Counted from the stretch's first letter, positions 27,354 through 38,417 are shown. The stretch: DNA of 64,000 bases from Helicobacter trogontum (GCF_000765905.2 NZ_JRPL02000008.1:1-64000); one strand, 5' to 3'. Numbers and translations are program-made. Notes: generated by a model from the sequence alone, not told the origin.

Positions 27354-28094
27354 TTATCTTGTTGTTATAATGTAGCCATCACCAAAAAGACCTGGCTGCA
27401 TAGAATCTGGCACAATCGCTTCAGCACTCACTTTTCTTGTGTTCACGTCCACAGCTGGATATATCTTGTATATCTTTGCCTCTCTTTCCACACCTTTTCC
27501 ATCAATCCTATACCGATAAATATCTCCAATTTTTACATCTGATAGATACTTAGAATCAAACTGGATAATTATCTTTTTTTCATTACTAATAAGACGAAAT
27601 AGCTTTGTTTGATTTGCCCCTACACCATCCCCTAGCTCAATATTACGACTAGCAATCACACCATCAAATGGTGCAACAAGCGTTGTCCGCCGCAAAAGTT
27701 CACTTTGATATTTAAGACTATATTGCAAATTATCATATGTGCTTTCAAGATTCTTATAATTTGAATAATTTTGCTCTAATGTATTTTTATCAATAGCACT
27801 CCCGCTCCTTTTAAATCTCTCATATTGATTTTTTGCAAAAGTGTATTGTGCCTTTGCACCCTCTAGTTGTGCCTTTTGCATATTAACATTTTGGATTCTA
27901 TCTTCATTTGAAAGTGAAAGAAGTGCATCATCTTTCTTAACTTCTGTCCCCACATCAACATAAATATTTGACACAATACCACTTGTATCCATCATAAGGT
28001 TAGAATCTCTTACTGCCGCTACGTTAAAAACCCCATATATTTCCGCCCCAAGCATTATCTGAATGCTTACAAAAAATATGATAAACAATCGCAT
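27354..28094 (-). CDS. Orphan membrane fusion (HlyD/RND adaptor) protein
   Basis: A 246-residue periplasmic adaptor, short for the family. A signal peptide (about 1-17, ending LGA) is followed by the first lipoyl half DTSGIVSNIYVDVGTEVKKDDALLSL, a coiled coil (about 66-130, NMQKAQLEGAKAQYTFAKNQYERF), and the second lipoyl half TTLVAPFDGVIASRNIELGDGV. The beta-barrel domain comes last. These proteins link an inner-membrane RND or ABC pump to an outer-membrane channel. Neither partner is next to it, unlike the three-gene hef-type loci of H. pylori. Confidence 0.85.
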   Translation of the reverse strand: MRLFIIFFVSIQIMLGAEIYGVFNVAAVRDSNLMMDTSGIVSNIYVDVGTEVKKDDALLSLSNEDRIQNVNMQKAQLEGAKAQYTFAKNQYERFKRSGSAIDKNTLEQNYSNYKNLESTYDNLQYSLKYQSELLRRTTLVAPFDGVIASRNIELGDGVGANQTKLFRLISNEKKIIIQFDSKYLSDVKIGDIYRYRIDGKGVEREAKIYKIYPAVDVNTRKVSAEAIVPDSMQPGLFGDGYIITTR

Positions 28095-28700
28095 ATTATT
28101 CCTTTATCTACAGAATCTATCTTGATTCTATTGTTTTATGTAATAAGAATATTATTATAAGCAAAATTTTAGGATATATTTTAAATCTAGTAATTCAAAA
28201 TACATGTTAGATCATAATACAAAGACATCTTGTTTGATCACTTAGTGTATTTTATGTATTTTTACTTCCTACACAAATTTAACCTTTTTTAGCTTCTAAA
28301 GTTTATAAGTATGATTTCTTACTCTCTTAAAACTCACTAGATTTTAAGAGATTGAAGTATTTGGGATCCAATTTATTTAGAATCAAGAAATTATTGTAAT
28401 TAAAAATATAAGTTTTATTGTAAACACTTAAACACCTATATATAAAAACAATATTGATAACATATAAGCCATAACTATACACTTCAGCATTCACAAAACT
28501 ACTTAAATAAAGCATTTTTAAGCACATCAAAAAAATATTTTTTGATATTATAGGATAAACAAAGTCTCTAAAAAATAGACTTTAGAATAATGTATGTGAG
28601 AAAATATAAGCCTCGCTTTATCATATTCTCCAAAAAATTTAGCTAAAATTCTAGATACCGAATATTCACAATATAAACATTAAATTAAAAAAGGAATACT
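28095..28700. other. Gap between the adaptor gene and prs
   Basis: About 600 AT-rich bases. Only short frames are seen; none has both a ribosome site and protein-like composition. It must hold the divergent promoters of the adaptor gene and prs, but no clear TATAAT was seen. Confidence 0.5.
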
Positions 28701-29633
28701 TTGAAAGGCTTCAAAATTTTTACAGGAAACGCACACCCAGAGTTCAGTAGAGAGTTAGCAACGCATCTTGATTGTTCGTTATCAAAAGCATTATTGACAC
28801 GTTTTAGTGATGGTGAGATTAACGTGCAAATTAGTGAATCTGTACGTGGAAAAGATGTATTTATCGTGCAGCCAACTTGTGCTCCAACAAATGATAACCT
28901 TATGGAGCTACTCATAATGGCAGACGCTTTTAAACGTAGTAGCGCAAACTCTATTAACGCTGTGATCCCATATTTTGGCTATGCAAGGCAGGACAGAAAG
29001 GCGGCTCCTAGAGTGCCTATTACCGCAAAACTTGTTGCTAATCTTATACAAAGTGCGGGTATAAATCGCATTATCACTATGGATTTACACGCAGGACAGA
29101 TACAAGGCTTTTTTGACATTCCAGTAGATAATCTCTATGGAGCAATCGTATTTAGGGATTATATACGACATAAAAAAGAGTTAAAAAATCCAATTATTGC
29201 AAGTCCAGATATCGGTGGTGTAGCACGGGCTAGGTATTTTGCAAATCAATTGGGACTAGATTTGGTGATCGTTGATAAAAGAAGAGAAAAAGCTAATGAG
29301 AGTGAAGTAATGAATATCATTGGTGATGTTACAAATAAAGACGTTATTTTACTTGATGACATGATTGATACTGCTGGGACAATGTGTAAAGCTGCAAAGA
29401 CACTAAAAGATAAGGGTGCTACAAGCGTTATGGCAATTGGCACACACCCAGTCTTAAGCGGTAATGCGTATGATAAAATCAATGAAAGTGTGTTAGATGA
29501 AGTAGTGCTAAGCAATTCTATCCCATTACAACAGACAAGCTCAAAAATCAAGATTCTATCTGTCGCACCACTTTTTGCAGAAGTTGTACGCAGAATCTAT
29601 CACAATGAAAGTGTAAATTCCCTATTTATTTAG
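28701..29633 (+). CDS. prs: Ribose-phosphate pyrophosphokinase
   Basis: A 310-residue PRPP synthetase making PRPP from ribose-5-phosphate and ATP. It has FTGNAHPEFSRELATHL, RFSDGEINVQI, IVQPTCAPTNDNLMELLIM, YFGYARQDRK, the metal-binding MDLHAGQIQGFF and the PRPP loop VILLDDMIDTAGTM. The start is a TTG at 28701, with AAAGGA before it and no better in-frame ATG. The LPP20-like gene follows 22 bases later. Confidence 0.96.
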   Translation: MKGFKIFTGNAHPEFSRELATHLDCSLSKALLTRFSDGEINVQISESVRGKDVFIVQPTCAPTNDNLMELLIMADAFKRSSANSINAVIPYFGYARQDRKAAPRVPITAKLVANLIQSAGINRIITMDLHAGQIQGFFDIPVDNLYGAIVFRDYIRHKKELKNPIIASPDIGGVARARYFANQLGLDLVIVDKRREKANESEVMNIIGDVTNKDVILLDDMIDTAGTMCKAAKTLKDKGATSVMAIGTHPVLSGNAYDKINESVLDEVVLSNSIPLQQTSSKIKILSVAPLFAEVVRRIYHNESVNSLFI

Positions 29634-29655
29634 ATGTCAAACGATTGGAGATAAC

Positions 29656-30561
29656 ATGCAAAAATATCTGCAATTCTCATATATTTTCATATATACCTTA
29701 ATATCTATAGTGCTACTTAGCCTATATGGTTGTAAAGATGTAAAAAATGCGAGTTTAAATAAAGATAAACCAAGTAAAGACTATATCTATGGTGAGGGAT
29801 CTGGAGTCAATTTTGATCTTGCAAAACAATATGCACTGCAGGATCTTGCAACAAATTTGCAGGTGAGTATTAGATACTCAACACAGCAAAATATTGCTCA
29901 ACACAATAATACATTGCAAACAAGCGGTATAAGCAATACACTTTTAGAATCTAAAATCAAAGACATACCATCAGTAGAGGTTGAAAAAACAACAAAAAAA
30001 GATAATAGGGTTAATGTCCGCGTAAGAGTAAGCAAAGAAGTCCTAGAGGGCTCGATTAGAAATCGCATAATCCATGCACAAAACGATCTTCAGACAATAC
30101 TTCAAACTTGCAACCAAGTATCTTTTTCACAATATAAAAAATTTAAAACGAAGTTAAGTGGATTGAAAGAAGACATTGCACTCTATCAGGCTTTAACAAA
30201 AAATATGAGTTATGGAAATGCTATGATTCTTGACTTTCAAAATATGATTTCTACATATCCTAGCTATGCCTTGCACTGGGAGTTAAATGGCTTATATAAT
30301 TATCAGAATGACATCCAAGCAATTATAACAACTGAATTAAGTAAATTTATCAAGATTAACCCACAAGCTAAACAAACACTATATATAAAAGCAAATAATG
30401 ACAATCCATTACAATTCCTATTGCAATTTTATGATTGCAAAAATAATCTAGAAAATGCAATACAAATTAACACACACGCAAGCAAAAACGACATGCTACA
30501 AGGATCAAAAAAATCTCGCTTAGGAGCCATAATATATAAAGCACTCAATGATATGTATTAA
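29656..30561 (+). CDS. LPP20-like lipoprotein
   Basis: A 301-residue lipoprotein with a signal peptide and lipobox ending LSLYGC (cysteine about residue 26). The following LPP20 domain has YIYGEGSGVNFDLAKQYALQDLATNLQVSI and a strand-rich end with VNVRVRVSKEVLEG. The C-terminal 150 residues are helical and unlike classical Lpp20 (about 175 residues), so this is a longer member. It would be anchored in the outer membrane. A GGAG ribosome site precedes the ATG. It probably shares a transcript with prs. Confidence 0.8.
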   Translation: MQKYLQFSYIFIYTLISIVLLSLYGCKDVKNASLNKDKPSKDYIYGEGSGVNFDLAKQYALQDLATNLQVSIRYSTQQNIAQHNNTLQTSGISNTLLESKIKDIPSVEVEKTTKKDNRVNVRVRVSKEVLEGSIRNRIIHAQNDLQTILQTCNQVSFSQYKKFKTKLSGLKEDIALYQALTKNMSYGNAMILDFQNMISTYPSYALHWELNGLYNYQNDIQAIITTELSKFIKINPQAKQTLYIKANNDNPLQFLLQFYDCKNNLENAIQINTHASKNDMLQGSKKSRLGAIIYKALNDMY

Positions 30562-30773
30562 TCGCCAATAATACAACCCACTAGATTCTATATCATCATA
30601 CATATGATACAAGCAATCTATTATCACACAAAGTACTAACCTTTCCAATCACAAATCAAAAGATAATCTCTATATATTCTCACTAGGGTTTAACCAAAAA
30701 GTATATAACAAGAGTTTAAGATCTTTGGCATATTTTAAAAAATTTTGCACTTTGTAATCTCCTATAACCAACC

Positions 30774-31928
30774 TTATAGCCACTTTGGATTTCCAGTAAA
30801 GCTCACAGAAAGCCATATCTTATAGCTTGGAATTTCAAGAGATTTTTCAATCCTTTCTCGTATATGATCAAATTCTAATATTGATGCAATCTTACAATCC
30901 TTATCCACTAAAATATTTACTTCCACCATATAAAAACGCCCAGACTTTGCCACATGCGTATCATAATCACTAAAGCCAAATTCATCACTCAAAGATTCTG
31001 TAATCTGCGTAATTTTAGTATCAATCTCACTTGGAGCAACCATAATCAAATCTTTAAAATTTGCAATAGCTATGCGGATAGGTGAAATACACAGCATTAA
31101 AGAAAGCAATGCTAAAAGCAAAGGATCTACATACATTGCAAAAATACTCTATGGACTTAGCAGGAAATAAATCACACCAAAAGCACATAATGCACCCAAA
31201 TACAACACACAATCAATCTTCCACTCTGTATTATCCACCTTAATCAAATCAGATTCTAAAAGTTTTGTATAAAATAAAGTATAGACAAACAATGCTGTGC
31301 AGAAAGCAAATGCACACAGACTATACGCCACAGCACCGCCAAGCTCCACTGCATATCCACCATAAATGATACTCTGCAATGCATTAATAAAAGCATATAT
31401 ACATACAAAAACAAGCACAAGAGATTTAAAAAGATTTACCATAGGCTCAAACCGAACATAGCCATACTGAAAAATATCATCATCTTCCTTATAAATATAA
31501 CGTGAAGTAATTACGCTTAATGCACCAAGTCCCACACTAATCAAGGCAACAAAGCCATCAAAAATGACTGTCATTGACTTAACTAAAATCCCAAAGCCAA
31601 TACCAAAAACTGCAAGTATTAATGCACCATACATCGAAACCTTCAGCACAAATTGCTCTTTTTCTGCAGCTTTTTTAGAATCTACTTTAAGTGCATGTTT
31701 TAATGTTAAGATTTGTGTTTTTTGGCTTTCTTGTTTATGTATCATGGATTGAGAAACTACAGGGTTAGGATCTGTGTGCTCATGAATTTCTAAGGGAGAT
31801 TCCACTAAATCTTTAGAATCTTGTGTAGCTTTTCTCACACTTGTGCCATAGGGAAGACGAGAAATATTTATATTAGTTTGGTTCTTTGTGTTTGTATATA
31901 TTTGTGTGCTTGTCTTTTTTACATCCAT
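30774..31928 (-). pseudogene. Cation diffusion facilitator (CDF) transporter split by an in-frame amber codon
   Basis: One reading frame of 385 codons from the ATG at 31928 (AAAAGG upstream) to a stop at 30774, interrupted only by a TAG at codon 260 (31151-31149). The first part (259 residues) has a long hydrophilic N-terminus, then helices beginning MYGALILAVFGIGFGILV with FDGFVALISVGLGAL (CDF helix 2) and NTEWKIDCVLYLGALCAFGVIYF (helix 5). After the TAG the frame continues with helix 6 (VDPLLLALLSLMLCISPIRIAI) and the cytoplasmic CDF domain. Both halves are intact in sequence, so the break is recent or is read through. The last 87 bases are duplicated at 24482-24568. Confidence 0.85.
30776..30862 (-). 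repeat. 87-bp inverted-repeat copy B: 3' end of the CDF gene
   Basis: The counterpart of 24482-24568, in opposite orientation, differing at one base. It encodes the last 29 codons of the CDF gene. The two copies flank a 6.2 kb block containing hemN, the YwqK gene, the adaptor gene, prs and the LPP20-like gene. Confidence 0.9.
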
Positions 31929-32278
31929 AATATAACCTTTTAATTTTTGTATTCATCCAACATAATTTCCTTGGGATTATAACTAAAGAATGCAGTTAGT
32001 CATTAAAATGCACACTAAGATGTAACATATAAGCATTTTCTCACCACATACTTATCATAAAGATTTTTATATTACACTGAAAAATTATAAAAATCTTAGA
32101 GTTAGAGTAAAATTAGCACGGTGATATTTTAAGGTTTCAGCATGAAAACGTACTTAAATATTTGTCATAAAGATTATATGGATACTTCTTTAGTGAGCTA
32201 TTTACAACCATAACGATTTCTTTGTATCATGCAATCATTACACAACTTGCGTAATTAGTTATATAATCCAAAAAACTA
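31929..32278. other. Gap between the CDF gene and murD
   Basis: About 350 bases. A 23-codon frame at 32142-32213 on the plus strand (MKTYLNICHKDY) has an AAGG ribosome-like site but no known relative. Otherwise nothing. Confidence 0.35.
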
Positions 32279-33715
32279 TCATTCAAATATTTTCTCCATA
32301 AGTTCATTAAACTTATCGCCTCTTTCTTTATATGATGAATATTGATCAAGACTTGCACATGCAGGAGATAGCATAACAATGGGTCTGTTAGAATCATCAC
32401 AATGCTTGTCCATATCGTTGATAGAATCTAGCGTATAATCATTACATAGCACAGAATAGATAGACTCCATAGCATTATCTAGAGTGAAACACTTTTTCAC
32501 CCATATATCATTTGCTCTACACTCACTTGCTATCATGGCTCCATCTCTTCCAATGCTAAATACTTTTACTTTATTTTCTTGCAAGAATGGATACAGCATA
32601 TCCATTTTTGCCCCCTTAGAATCCCCGCCCAAAATAAGATATATTCTATGATGTCTATATGTATATAATGCTGATAAAACTGCATGTGGATTTGTCGCTT
32701 TAGAATCATTGATAAAGAGCAAACCATGCTTTTTATGCTCTTCCATACGATATGCACCGATTTTATACTCCAAGATATTATCTATATCAAACGCAACATT
32801 ACCAAAGTGCATACCACTAGCAGCCACCATAAAATCAAGTTTAAAAGGCTCTTTAAAGTAATCAAAATATTTCTTTTCGCACTGCAAATATGCGTAAAGA
32901 TCTCTAGAATCTGTATAAAGCATTACATTGGCTTTTGTGCTAGTTATAATATTTTTTGCTACCTCATATTGCATAAGTTCACGTGGAATAAGAGCATAAT
33001 GCTTCTTTGAATCTGCCGCATAGTTCATATATTGAAGTGGTTTTAACTTATCAGCAATATATGCTTCAAATCCACCATGCCAACTTATATGATCTTGACT
33101 TAAAGGCAATAAAATATAAATATTAGGTAAAGCATAATATGTATAATGTAGGCTAAAAGAGCTTGTTTCAAGCACCCATAGAGCATTGCAATCCTGCATT
33201 GATGGTACATCATACACCTTGTAATTTTCTGACATGCGTTTATGATGTTGAAAATGTTTTATATCTATTGGAGTTTGTATGGTGTCACACATGTAATCTT
33301 GCATAAAAAGTGTAGCAAGTGGAATACCAATATTACCTCCACTTTTTGCATTGAGCATACAAGATAACATTTCGGTTGTTGTTGTCTTACCATTTGTCCC
33401 ACTCACCCAAATACTATATATCCCCTTTGCAATATGAAAGATAAAATCGTACTCGCTGATAATGTTTTTAAAATAACTTAAAAATGCAGAATCTGGCTGT
33501 ATCCCTGGACTAATAATTGCTAAATTTGTGTCTCCATGTGGATTTATCTCCTGCAGTGTCGCTATCTTCTTAAATGACTGACAGATATTCCCCATTAAAT
33601 CTATTTCATCATTTTTATATTTATCATCATAAATATGACATGTTATATTTTGCTTATTTAAGAGAGTAACTAATGCCTTGTTTGTAACGCCATAACCCAA
33701 AATATTAACATACAT
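32279..33715 (-). CDS. murD: UDP-N-acetylmuramoyl-L-alanine:D-glutamate ligase
   Basis: A 478-residue Mur ligase, about 50 residues longer than typical Campylobacterota MurD. It has LAIISPGIQPDSAFL in the N-terminal domain, the ATP loop IWVSGTNGKTTTTEMLSCML, LETSSFSLHY, LPLSQDHISWHGGFEAYIADKL and the C-terminal INDSKATNPHAVLSAL followed by LILGGDSKGA. It adds D-glutamate to UDP-MurNAc-Ala. The extra length is in hydrophilic loops: around residues 145-175 (IDIKHFQHHKRMSENYKV) and near 432-450 (TLDSINDMDKHCDDSN). It starts at ATG 33715 and stands alone. Confidence 0.93.
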   Translation of the reverse strand: MYVNILGYGVTNKALVTLLNKQNITCHIYDDKYKNDEIDLMGNICQSFKKIATLQEINPHGDTNLAIISPGIQPDSAFLSYFKNIISEYDFIFHIAKGIYSIWVSGTNGKTTTTEMLSCMLNAKSGGNIGIPLATLFMQDYMCDTIQTPIDIKHFQHHKRMSENYKVYDVPSMQDCNALWVLETSSFSLHYTYYALPNIYILLPLSQDHISWHGGFEAYIADKLKPLQYMNYAADSKKHYALIPRELMQYEVAKNIITSTKANVMLYTDSRDLYAYLQCEKKYFDYFKEPFKLDFMVAASGMHFGNVAFDIDNILEYKIGAYRMEEHKKHGLLFINDSKATNPHAVLSALYTYRHHRIYLILGGDSKGAKMDMLYPFLQENKVKVFSIGRDGAMIASECRANDIWVKKCFTLDNAMESIYSVLCNDYTLDSINDMDKHCDDSNRPIVMLSPACASLDQYSSYKERGDKFNELMEKIFE

Positions 33716-33796
33716 AAAACCACCCCTAATACTTTAATTTATATAACATTATAGCAAATATTATTTTAGGGATGAGGCGGTTGTAAAATACATATC

Positions 33797-35545
33797 TTAA
33801 AACCTCTTACTCTTCACATCTTCTAATATCTTGTTTGCAATAGAATCTACTGCATTATAAATCTCTTGTGAATGATTGGCAATGTCTACATTCTGCTCTG
33901 TAATGCTTTCAAGCTGGGAGATTGTCTCATTCATATTACCTACATTTTGTGTCTGTTGCTGTATTGATTCTGCCATATCGTGAATACTTTGTGCTAATAC
34001 ATTTGTATTTGCTTCAATCTCACCTAAGCTTTTTTGCGTCCTTTCTGCAAGCTTTCTCACCTCATCAGCAACAACTGCAAAACCTCTGCCATGCTCCCCT
34101 GCCCTTGCTGCCTCAATAGCTGCATTTAAAGCAAGTAGATTTGTCTGATCTGCTATATCACGTATGATTCCTATAATATTTTTAATATCTTCGCTTTGCC
34201 TAATAACATCATTTGTTCGACTTGAGACACTCTGCATAGAATCAGTAATATTTTCTATTTGAGCTGCTGCGTTTTGCAATGATTGACTTTGCGTGTGTGC
34301 ACCTTGAGTAAGATTTTCAACTGCACTCTCCAATTCCTTATTTTTTTCACTTAACTCATGTGCATAACTTGCTGATATCTTAAGCATTTGAGCAATAGAA
34401 TCACCCAGCCCATTAATGGCTACACCAAAGCCTTTTGCATCTTCAATCCTATCTGTAAAATCATTATTTTCATAGGAGGTAAATACGCGTGAACTTTTTT
34501 TTAAATCATCACCTAACAATTCCAATAAAGTAGAAGACATAGCATTTATCGCATCTTTTAGTTCATTGATTTGAGGATTAAGACTCTTATGGACTACAAG
34601 CTTACCAAATCGCCCAACTTTTGCTTCTTCTACAATATTTAACACATCTTGCACTAATATAGAATCTTGCTTTAAAGACTCATTTGTTTGCTGTATATTA
34701 TTACCAATAACTTGTGCCATACGCCCTAACTCATCCTTAGATTTTAAAGGGATGAAGTCTATATGCGAAATCTCACGATTAAGATAGCGGAAAAATGACA
34801 CAATGTTATGTTGTAAAATTCGTATTCCCTTTGTCAAATTGTTGTAAAATATTATGGTTAAAGGACAAAAAATTGCTAGAAAAATGATGATAGAAAACCA
34901 TATATTTCTATGTAAAATTTCTTGCATACTTGTGAGTATGAGCTTTGAGATTTTACTAGTATGACCTTGCAGAGTATCAATATATACACCAGTTGAAATC
35001 CACATATTATCTGTATTTGGAATCATTGCTGAATATGCAACTTTCTGTGCCTCGCCTAATCGTCCATCAGGCAATGGTTTAGAGAATACAAAATATACAA
35101 ATTTTCCCTTACCTTCTTTTGCATTCTTATATAACTCCTGCACATAATACACCCCATTTGAATCCTTTGCATTTTGTAACGAGGTGCCGATTAAATCTTT
35201 TCTATTTGGATGGGCTACATTGACATGCCCCTTATAGACAAAATAGTAGCCTGATTTATCATCTTCAAAATGAAAATCCTCTATAGCTTTGGCAATAATT
35301 GCAAGTTGTGACTTTTCATCTAAACCATTAACCAAGACACCAAGGCTTGATGCCATAGAATCTGTACCTAATTTTATCTTTTCCTCTGTCTCTTTTTGTA
35401 TGATGCTACTAAGACTTTCTTGCATACTTACTCCAATTTCTTCTTTTCCAAACAACATAAAACCAACAAAAATCGCAAAACTTATGAAAGAACCAAGTGC
35501 TAATATTAAAAATTTATATTTTAATGAAAGATTACCATAGATCAT
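33797..35545 (-). CDS. Methyl-accepting chemotaxis protein with sCache_2 sensor
   Basis: Counting from the ATG at 35545 (good GGGAGGGG site) it has 582 residues. The first membrane helix is at about 10-32. A periplasmic sCache_2 domain follows, with [23 protein letters not shown] and [10 protein letters not shown], as in sensors of small carboxylates. The second membrane helix is at about 210-230, then a HAMP-like linker and a long helical region. The signalling tip is [38 protein letters not shown]. The chemoeffector cannot be read. There is no C-terminal CheR-docking pentapeptide. Confidence 0.92.
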   Translation of the reverse strand: MIYGNLSLKYKFLILALGSFISFAIFVGFMLFGKEEIGVSMQESLSSIIQKETEEKIKLGTDSMASSLGVLVNGLDEKSQLAIIAKAIEDFHFEDDKSGYYFVYKGHVNVAHPNRKDLIGTSLQNAKDSNGVYYVQELYKNAKEGKGKFVYFVFSKPLPDGRLGEAQKVAYSAMIPNTDNMWISTGVYIDTLQGHTSKISKLILTSMQEILHRNIWFSIIIFLAIFCPLTIIFYNNLTKGIRILQHNIVSFFRYLNREISHIDFIPLKSKDELGRMAQVIGNNIQQTNESLKQDSILVQDVLNIVEEAKVGRFGKLVVHKSLNPQINELKDAINAMSSTLLELLGDDLKKSSRVFTSYENNDFTDRIEDAKGFGVAINGLGDSIAQMLKISASYAHELSEKNKELESAVENLTQGAHTQSQSLQNAAAQIENITDSMQSVSSRTNDVIRQSEDIKNIIGIIRDIADQTNLLALNAAIEAARAGEHGRGFAVVADEVRKLAERTQKSLGEIEANTNVLAQSIHDMAESIQQQTQNVGNMNETISQLESITEQNVDIANHSQEIYNAVDSIANKILEDVKSKRF

Positions 35546-35664
35546 ATTATGATTTTCCCCTCCCAATTTATTACTTCCCTAATTGAACAAGGTAGGGTTA
35601 TCATTCTAACACATTTTGGAATCTTTCAAAATTGAGGTATATAAAAATGACATTCTTATGACAA

Positions 35665-38133
35665 CTACTTGCTACGATGTAACGGACGATGTAAAATAAG
35701 TAGAGCAAGGATACATAACATGCCCACAAAAATGACTTCTCCAAATGAATTAAGTGCTTTTGTCTCACTAATAATTAAAATCCCAAATGATAAACCTGTC
35801 GTGAGAATTGAAAAGAATATTGCATGGGCTGTACGCAAATTTTTTCCCTCTTTCACAGAATAAATTCCATAATCAACACTTACAACAACAAGAATAAGCA
35901 ATGCAAAAAGATGCATAATATTTAATGTACTATGTGAAGCAATCACGCAAAGTGTGCATGAAAGTGGAAATAATACAAACACAACAGAATCAAAAAACGC
36001 CTCTCTTGCGGTAATAAATAACATGCCAATCATCAAACATAGTGCAATAGCAAGGACAATAAGCATAGGTTTATAAATTGTATTTGTAAGATTATCCATA
36101 ATATGCTGCAGACCTCGCACTTCAATATCAGATTCTCCACTCTTAAGCTGCTTTGAAAAAGTGTCAATACGATCTAAATCGCTATTATGTGCAATAGTCA
36201 GATAATAAAATCTTTTTGTATTAGGTTGCATAGAAGCATTAGAATCTTTACTAATATTATTTGATTTTACTACAGAATCTGTTTCCATATTATTAGATTC
36301 CATGTCTTCTACAACTATATTAAAGCCCATACTAGAGAGATCATCTAATGTTATCTCTGGTTTATCATCAAGCACATAACTCTCTTTAAACATGGAAAAC
36401 AAATCATCTATGGATGCCATTTTATCTTCTAAGCTTTCCGAATCATCTTCATCATTATTTAATATTTGTAGAATCTTTGTCTTTAAATGTGGAAGCGATT
36501 GCAACAATGCGATCTTATTTTTCCTCACAATTTCAGATTCTATAAATTTTGTATTTAATTCCATCTGATTGCTAGTGGGTATAAGTGAGAGTGGAATAAA
36601 AGTTTTTGCATTATTTTCATGTAAAAATTCTTGTGTTTCTCTCGCAAGAGTGATTAAGCCATTAAGGCTATTGCTTGATAATAGAATCTGTGTTGTATTA
36701 CCTTGTGCATCTGCAAAAAATGTGCGTTCATTTAACATATGCTTATTTTGATAATCAAGCTTTGATAAATCAAAATCAAGCCGTAAAGACATAAATGCAA
36801 TGATAAATCCACAAAGTGCAATGCCTAAGAACCAATAACTAGAGATTTTTTGGAATCTAATATACATGAGTTTAGGGAATAAGCGTGGCTTACTAAAACC
36901 AATTTGGGGATACATGAAAGCAAAACTAATATAGCAAAATGTCAATGAAATAATTGCATACAAAGAAAGCTGTGCGAGTAATGGGAATGGTATAAATAAG
37001 CATGCACTAAACCCAATAATGGTTGTAATATACCCATAAAATACAGGGCGATTAAATACCCTTTTGCCTCCTACATAGAGATTAAAAAAGTTATGATGCA
37101 TCATATAATCAATAGCGATATTGCTAATCCCCATACCAAAGCTTAGTGCCATAATCGTTACCTTTGGATACACGCTTGATACAACCAAAATGGCAATAAT
37201 ATTTGCTGTAATTAAAGTGCAGATTGTATTTAATGTGAGCAATGGGATACGAATAATCACAAAATAAAGCACAATAAATGCAAGAGTTGCAAAACTAAGC
37301 AAGAAATTGACTTCATTAAGAATTAAACCAAGATTTTCTACATTCATAAAATTTTGCGAAAAGTATCGAATATCTGGATACTCTTTTGCAATCTGCATAA
37401 AGCTATCTAGAGTCTCTTGCACTTTCTCACTCTTCACATCTTTCATTGTTACAATAGCCATGTAGCCATAATTTTTTGCTACAAAAATATGAGGTTTTGG
37501 TATTTGTAATGTTAGAAGCTGCAAAGGATCGCTTGGGTGAAACATAGTATTATAAGAGGGTGCATTATCATGGAATGTATTATGAGTTTTAGATATTGGA
37601 TTATTTTCTTTTTGCATATTTGTAGATTCTAAAGTCTTTGTATTTTCTTTATTATTGTTTTTATTTAGTCCTTCACTCTCTTCTATTAATCCGCTATCAA
37701 GTGTTTCTTCTTCAAGCATTTGAGCCTGTAGTGTCTCTAACCCATTAAGCACACGAGTTTCAATTTGATCCTTTGTAAGCACCTTATCTATGGGTTGTGG
37801 CACGGCGGTATAAAGATAGTTTTGCATAAGAAAATCTTCCAACGCATCTGAAGCACTCGTGCGAGTCATAATGCTATCTATATTTGGCACATCTTTTAAT
37901 TTTGACAAAAATTCATCTAATGTATCTCTAGATTCCTCCTCAAATCCTTTTATGGCAACAAGGATATGATTGGAGTTTGCAAACTTTTGATAAACATCAA
38001 TGATTTTCTTATCTTTAGTCTGTGGAAACAAATCAAGCACTTCTTGCGTAATTTCTATCTTGTTGTTATAAAAGAACAATACAAACAAAAACGCTGCAAA
38101 TACCAAAGCAATAACATTTATAAAATGACGCAT
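35665..38133 (-). CDS. MMPL/RND-family inner-membrane exporter
   Basis: An 822-residue protein with two repeated halves. Each has one N-terminal helix, a large periplasmic domain and a block of five helices (about 285-425 and 685-815). The first half has MALSFGMGISNIAIDYMMHHNFF and the second ALLILVVVSVDYGIYSVKEGKN, the Asp-Tyr-containing helix that carries protons in this family. Likely an exporter of lipids or hydrophobic molecules; substrate unknown. Both periplasmic loops carry low-complexity, Asn/Ser/Glu-rich insertions (about 145-195 and 555-640), which look like lineage-specific expansions. It is alone on the minus strand. Confidence 0.85.
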   Translation of the reverse strand: MRHFINVIALVFAAFLFVLFFYNNKIEITQEVLDLFPQTKDKKIIDVYQKFANSNHILVAIKGFEEESRDTLDEFLSKLKDVPNIDSIMTRTSASDALEDFLMQNYLYTAVPQPIDKVLTKDQIETRVLNGLETLQAQMLEEETLDSGLIEESEGLNKNNNKENTKTLESTNMQKENNPISKTHNTFHDNAPSYNTMFHPSDPLQLLTLQIPKPHIFVAKNYGYMAIVTMKDVKSEKVQETLDSFMQIAKEYPDIRYFSQNFMNVENLGLILNEVNFLLSFATLAFIVLYFVIIRIPLLTLNTICTLITANIIAILVVSSVYPKVTIMALSFGMGISNIAIDYMMHHNFFNLYVGGKRVFNRPVFYGYITTIIGFSACLFIPFPLLAQLSLYAIISLTFCYISFAFMYPQIGFSKPRLFPKLMYIRFQKISSYWFLGIALCGFIIAFMSLRLDFDLSKLDYQNKHMLNERTFFADAQGNTTQILLSSNSLNGLITLARETQEFLHENNAKTFIPLSLIPTSNQMELNTKFIESEIVRKNKIALLQSLPHLKTKILQILNNDEDDSESLEDKMASIDDLFSMFKESYVLDDKPEITLDDLSSMGFNIVVEDMESNNMETDSVVKSNNISKDSNASMQPNTKRFYYLTIAHNSDLDRIDTFSKQLKSGESDIEVRGLQHIMDNLTNTIYKPMLIVLAIALCLMIGMLFITAREAFFDSVVFVLFPLSCTLCVIASHSTLNIMHLFALLILVVVSVDYGIYSVKEGKNLRTAHAIFFSILTTGLSFGILIISETKALNSFGEVIFVGMLCILALLILHRPLHRSK

Positions 38134-38417
38134 AAAATCCCCTATTCATATATTTGTAAATAATTGGCTTTCTCAACCTAATACATTGTATTTACTTTGA
38201 AGCTTTAGTGTATTTCTACGATTGGTTAAGTATCATTGCATTTTGATTCCCTAGTGGTTGCCTATTTTAAATACTGCATTATATCCTATTTTTTATGCTA
38301 AATTACATATTAATGACTTATATCTGTTATTATAATTCCAAGAAATTTTAAAAATTTAGATGTTTTAGATGTAATAGATTTCATTTTTATTAACATCTCA
38401 CAAAATTAAGGAAAATC

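Noticed and set aside
28327-28530. 67-codon frame upstream of prs
   Set aside because: Low-complexity Tyr/Asn/Ile-rich text without ribosome site or known relatives.
33716-33796. Terminator between murD and the chemoreceptor gene
   Set aside because: The partial complementarity there is interrupted and not followed by a T run on either strand.
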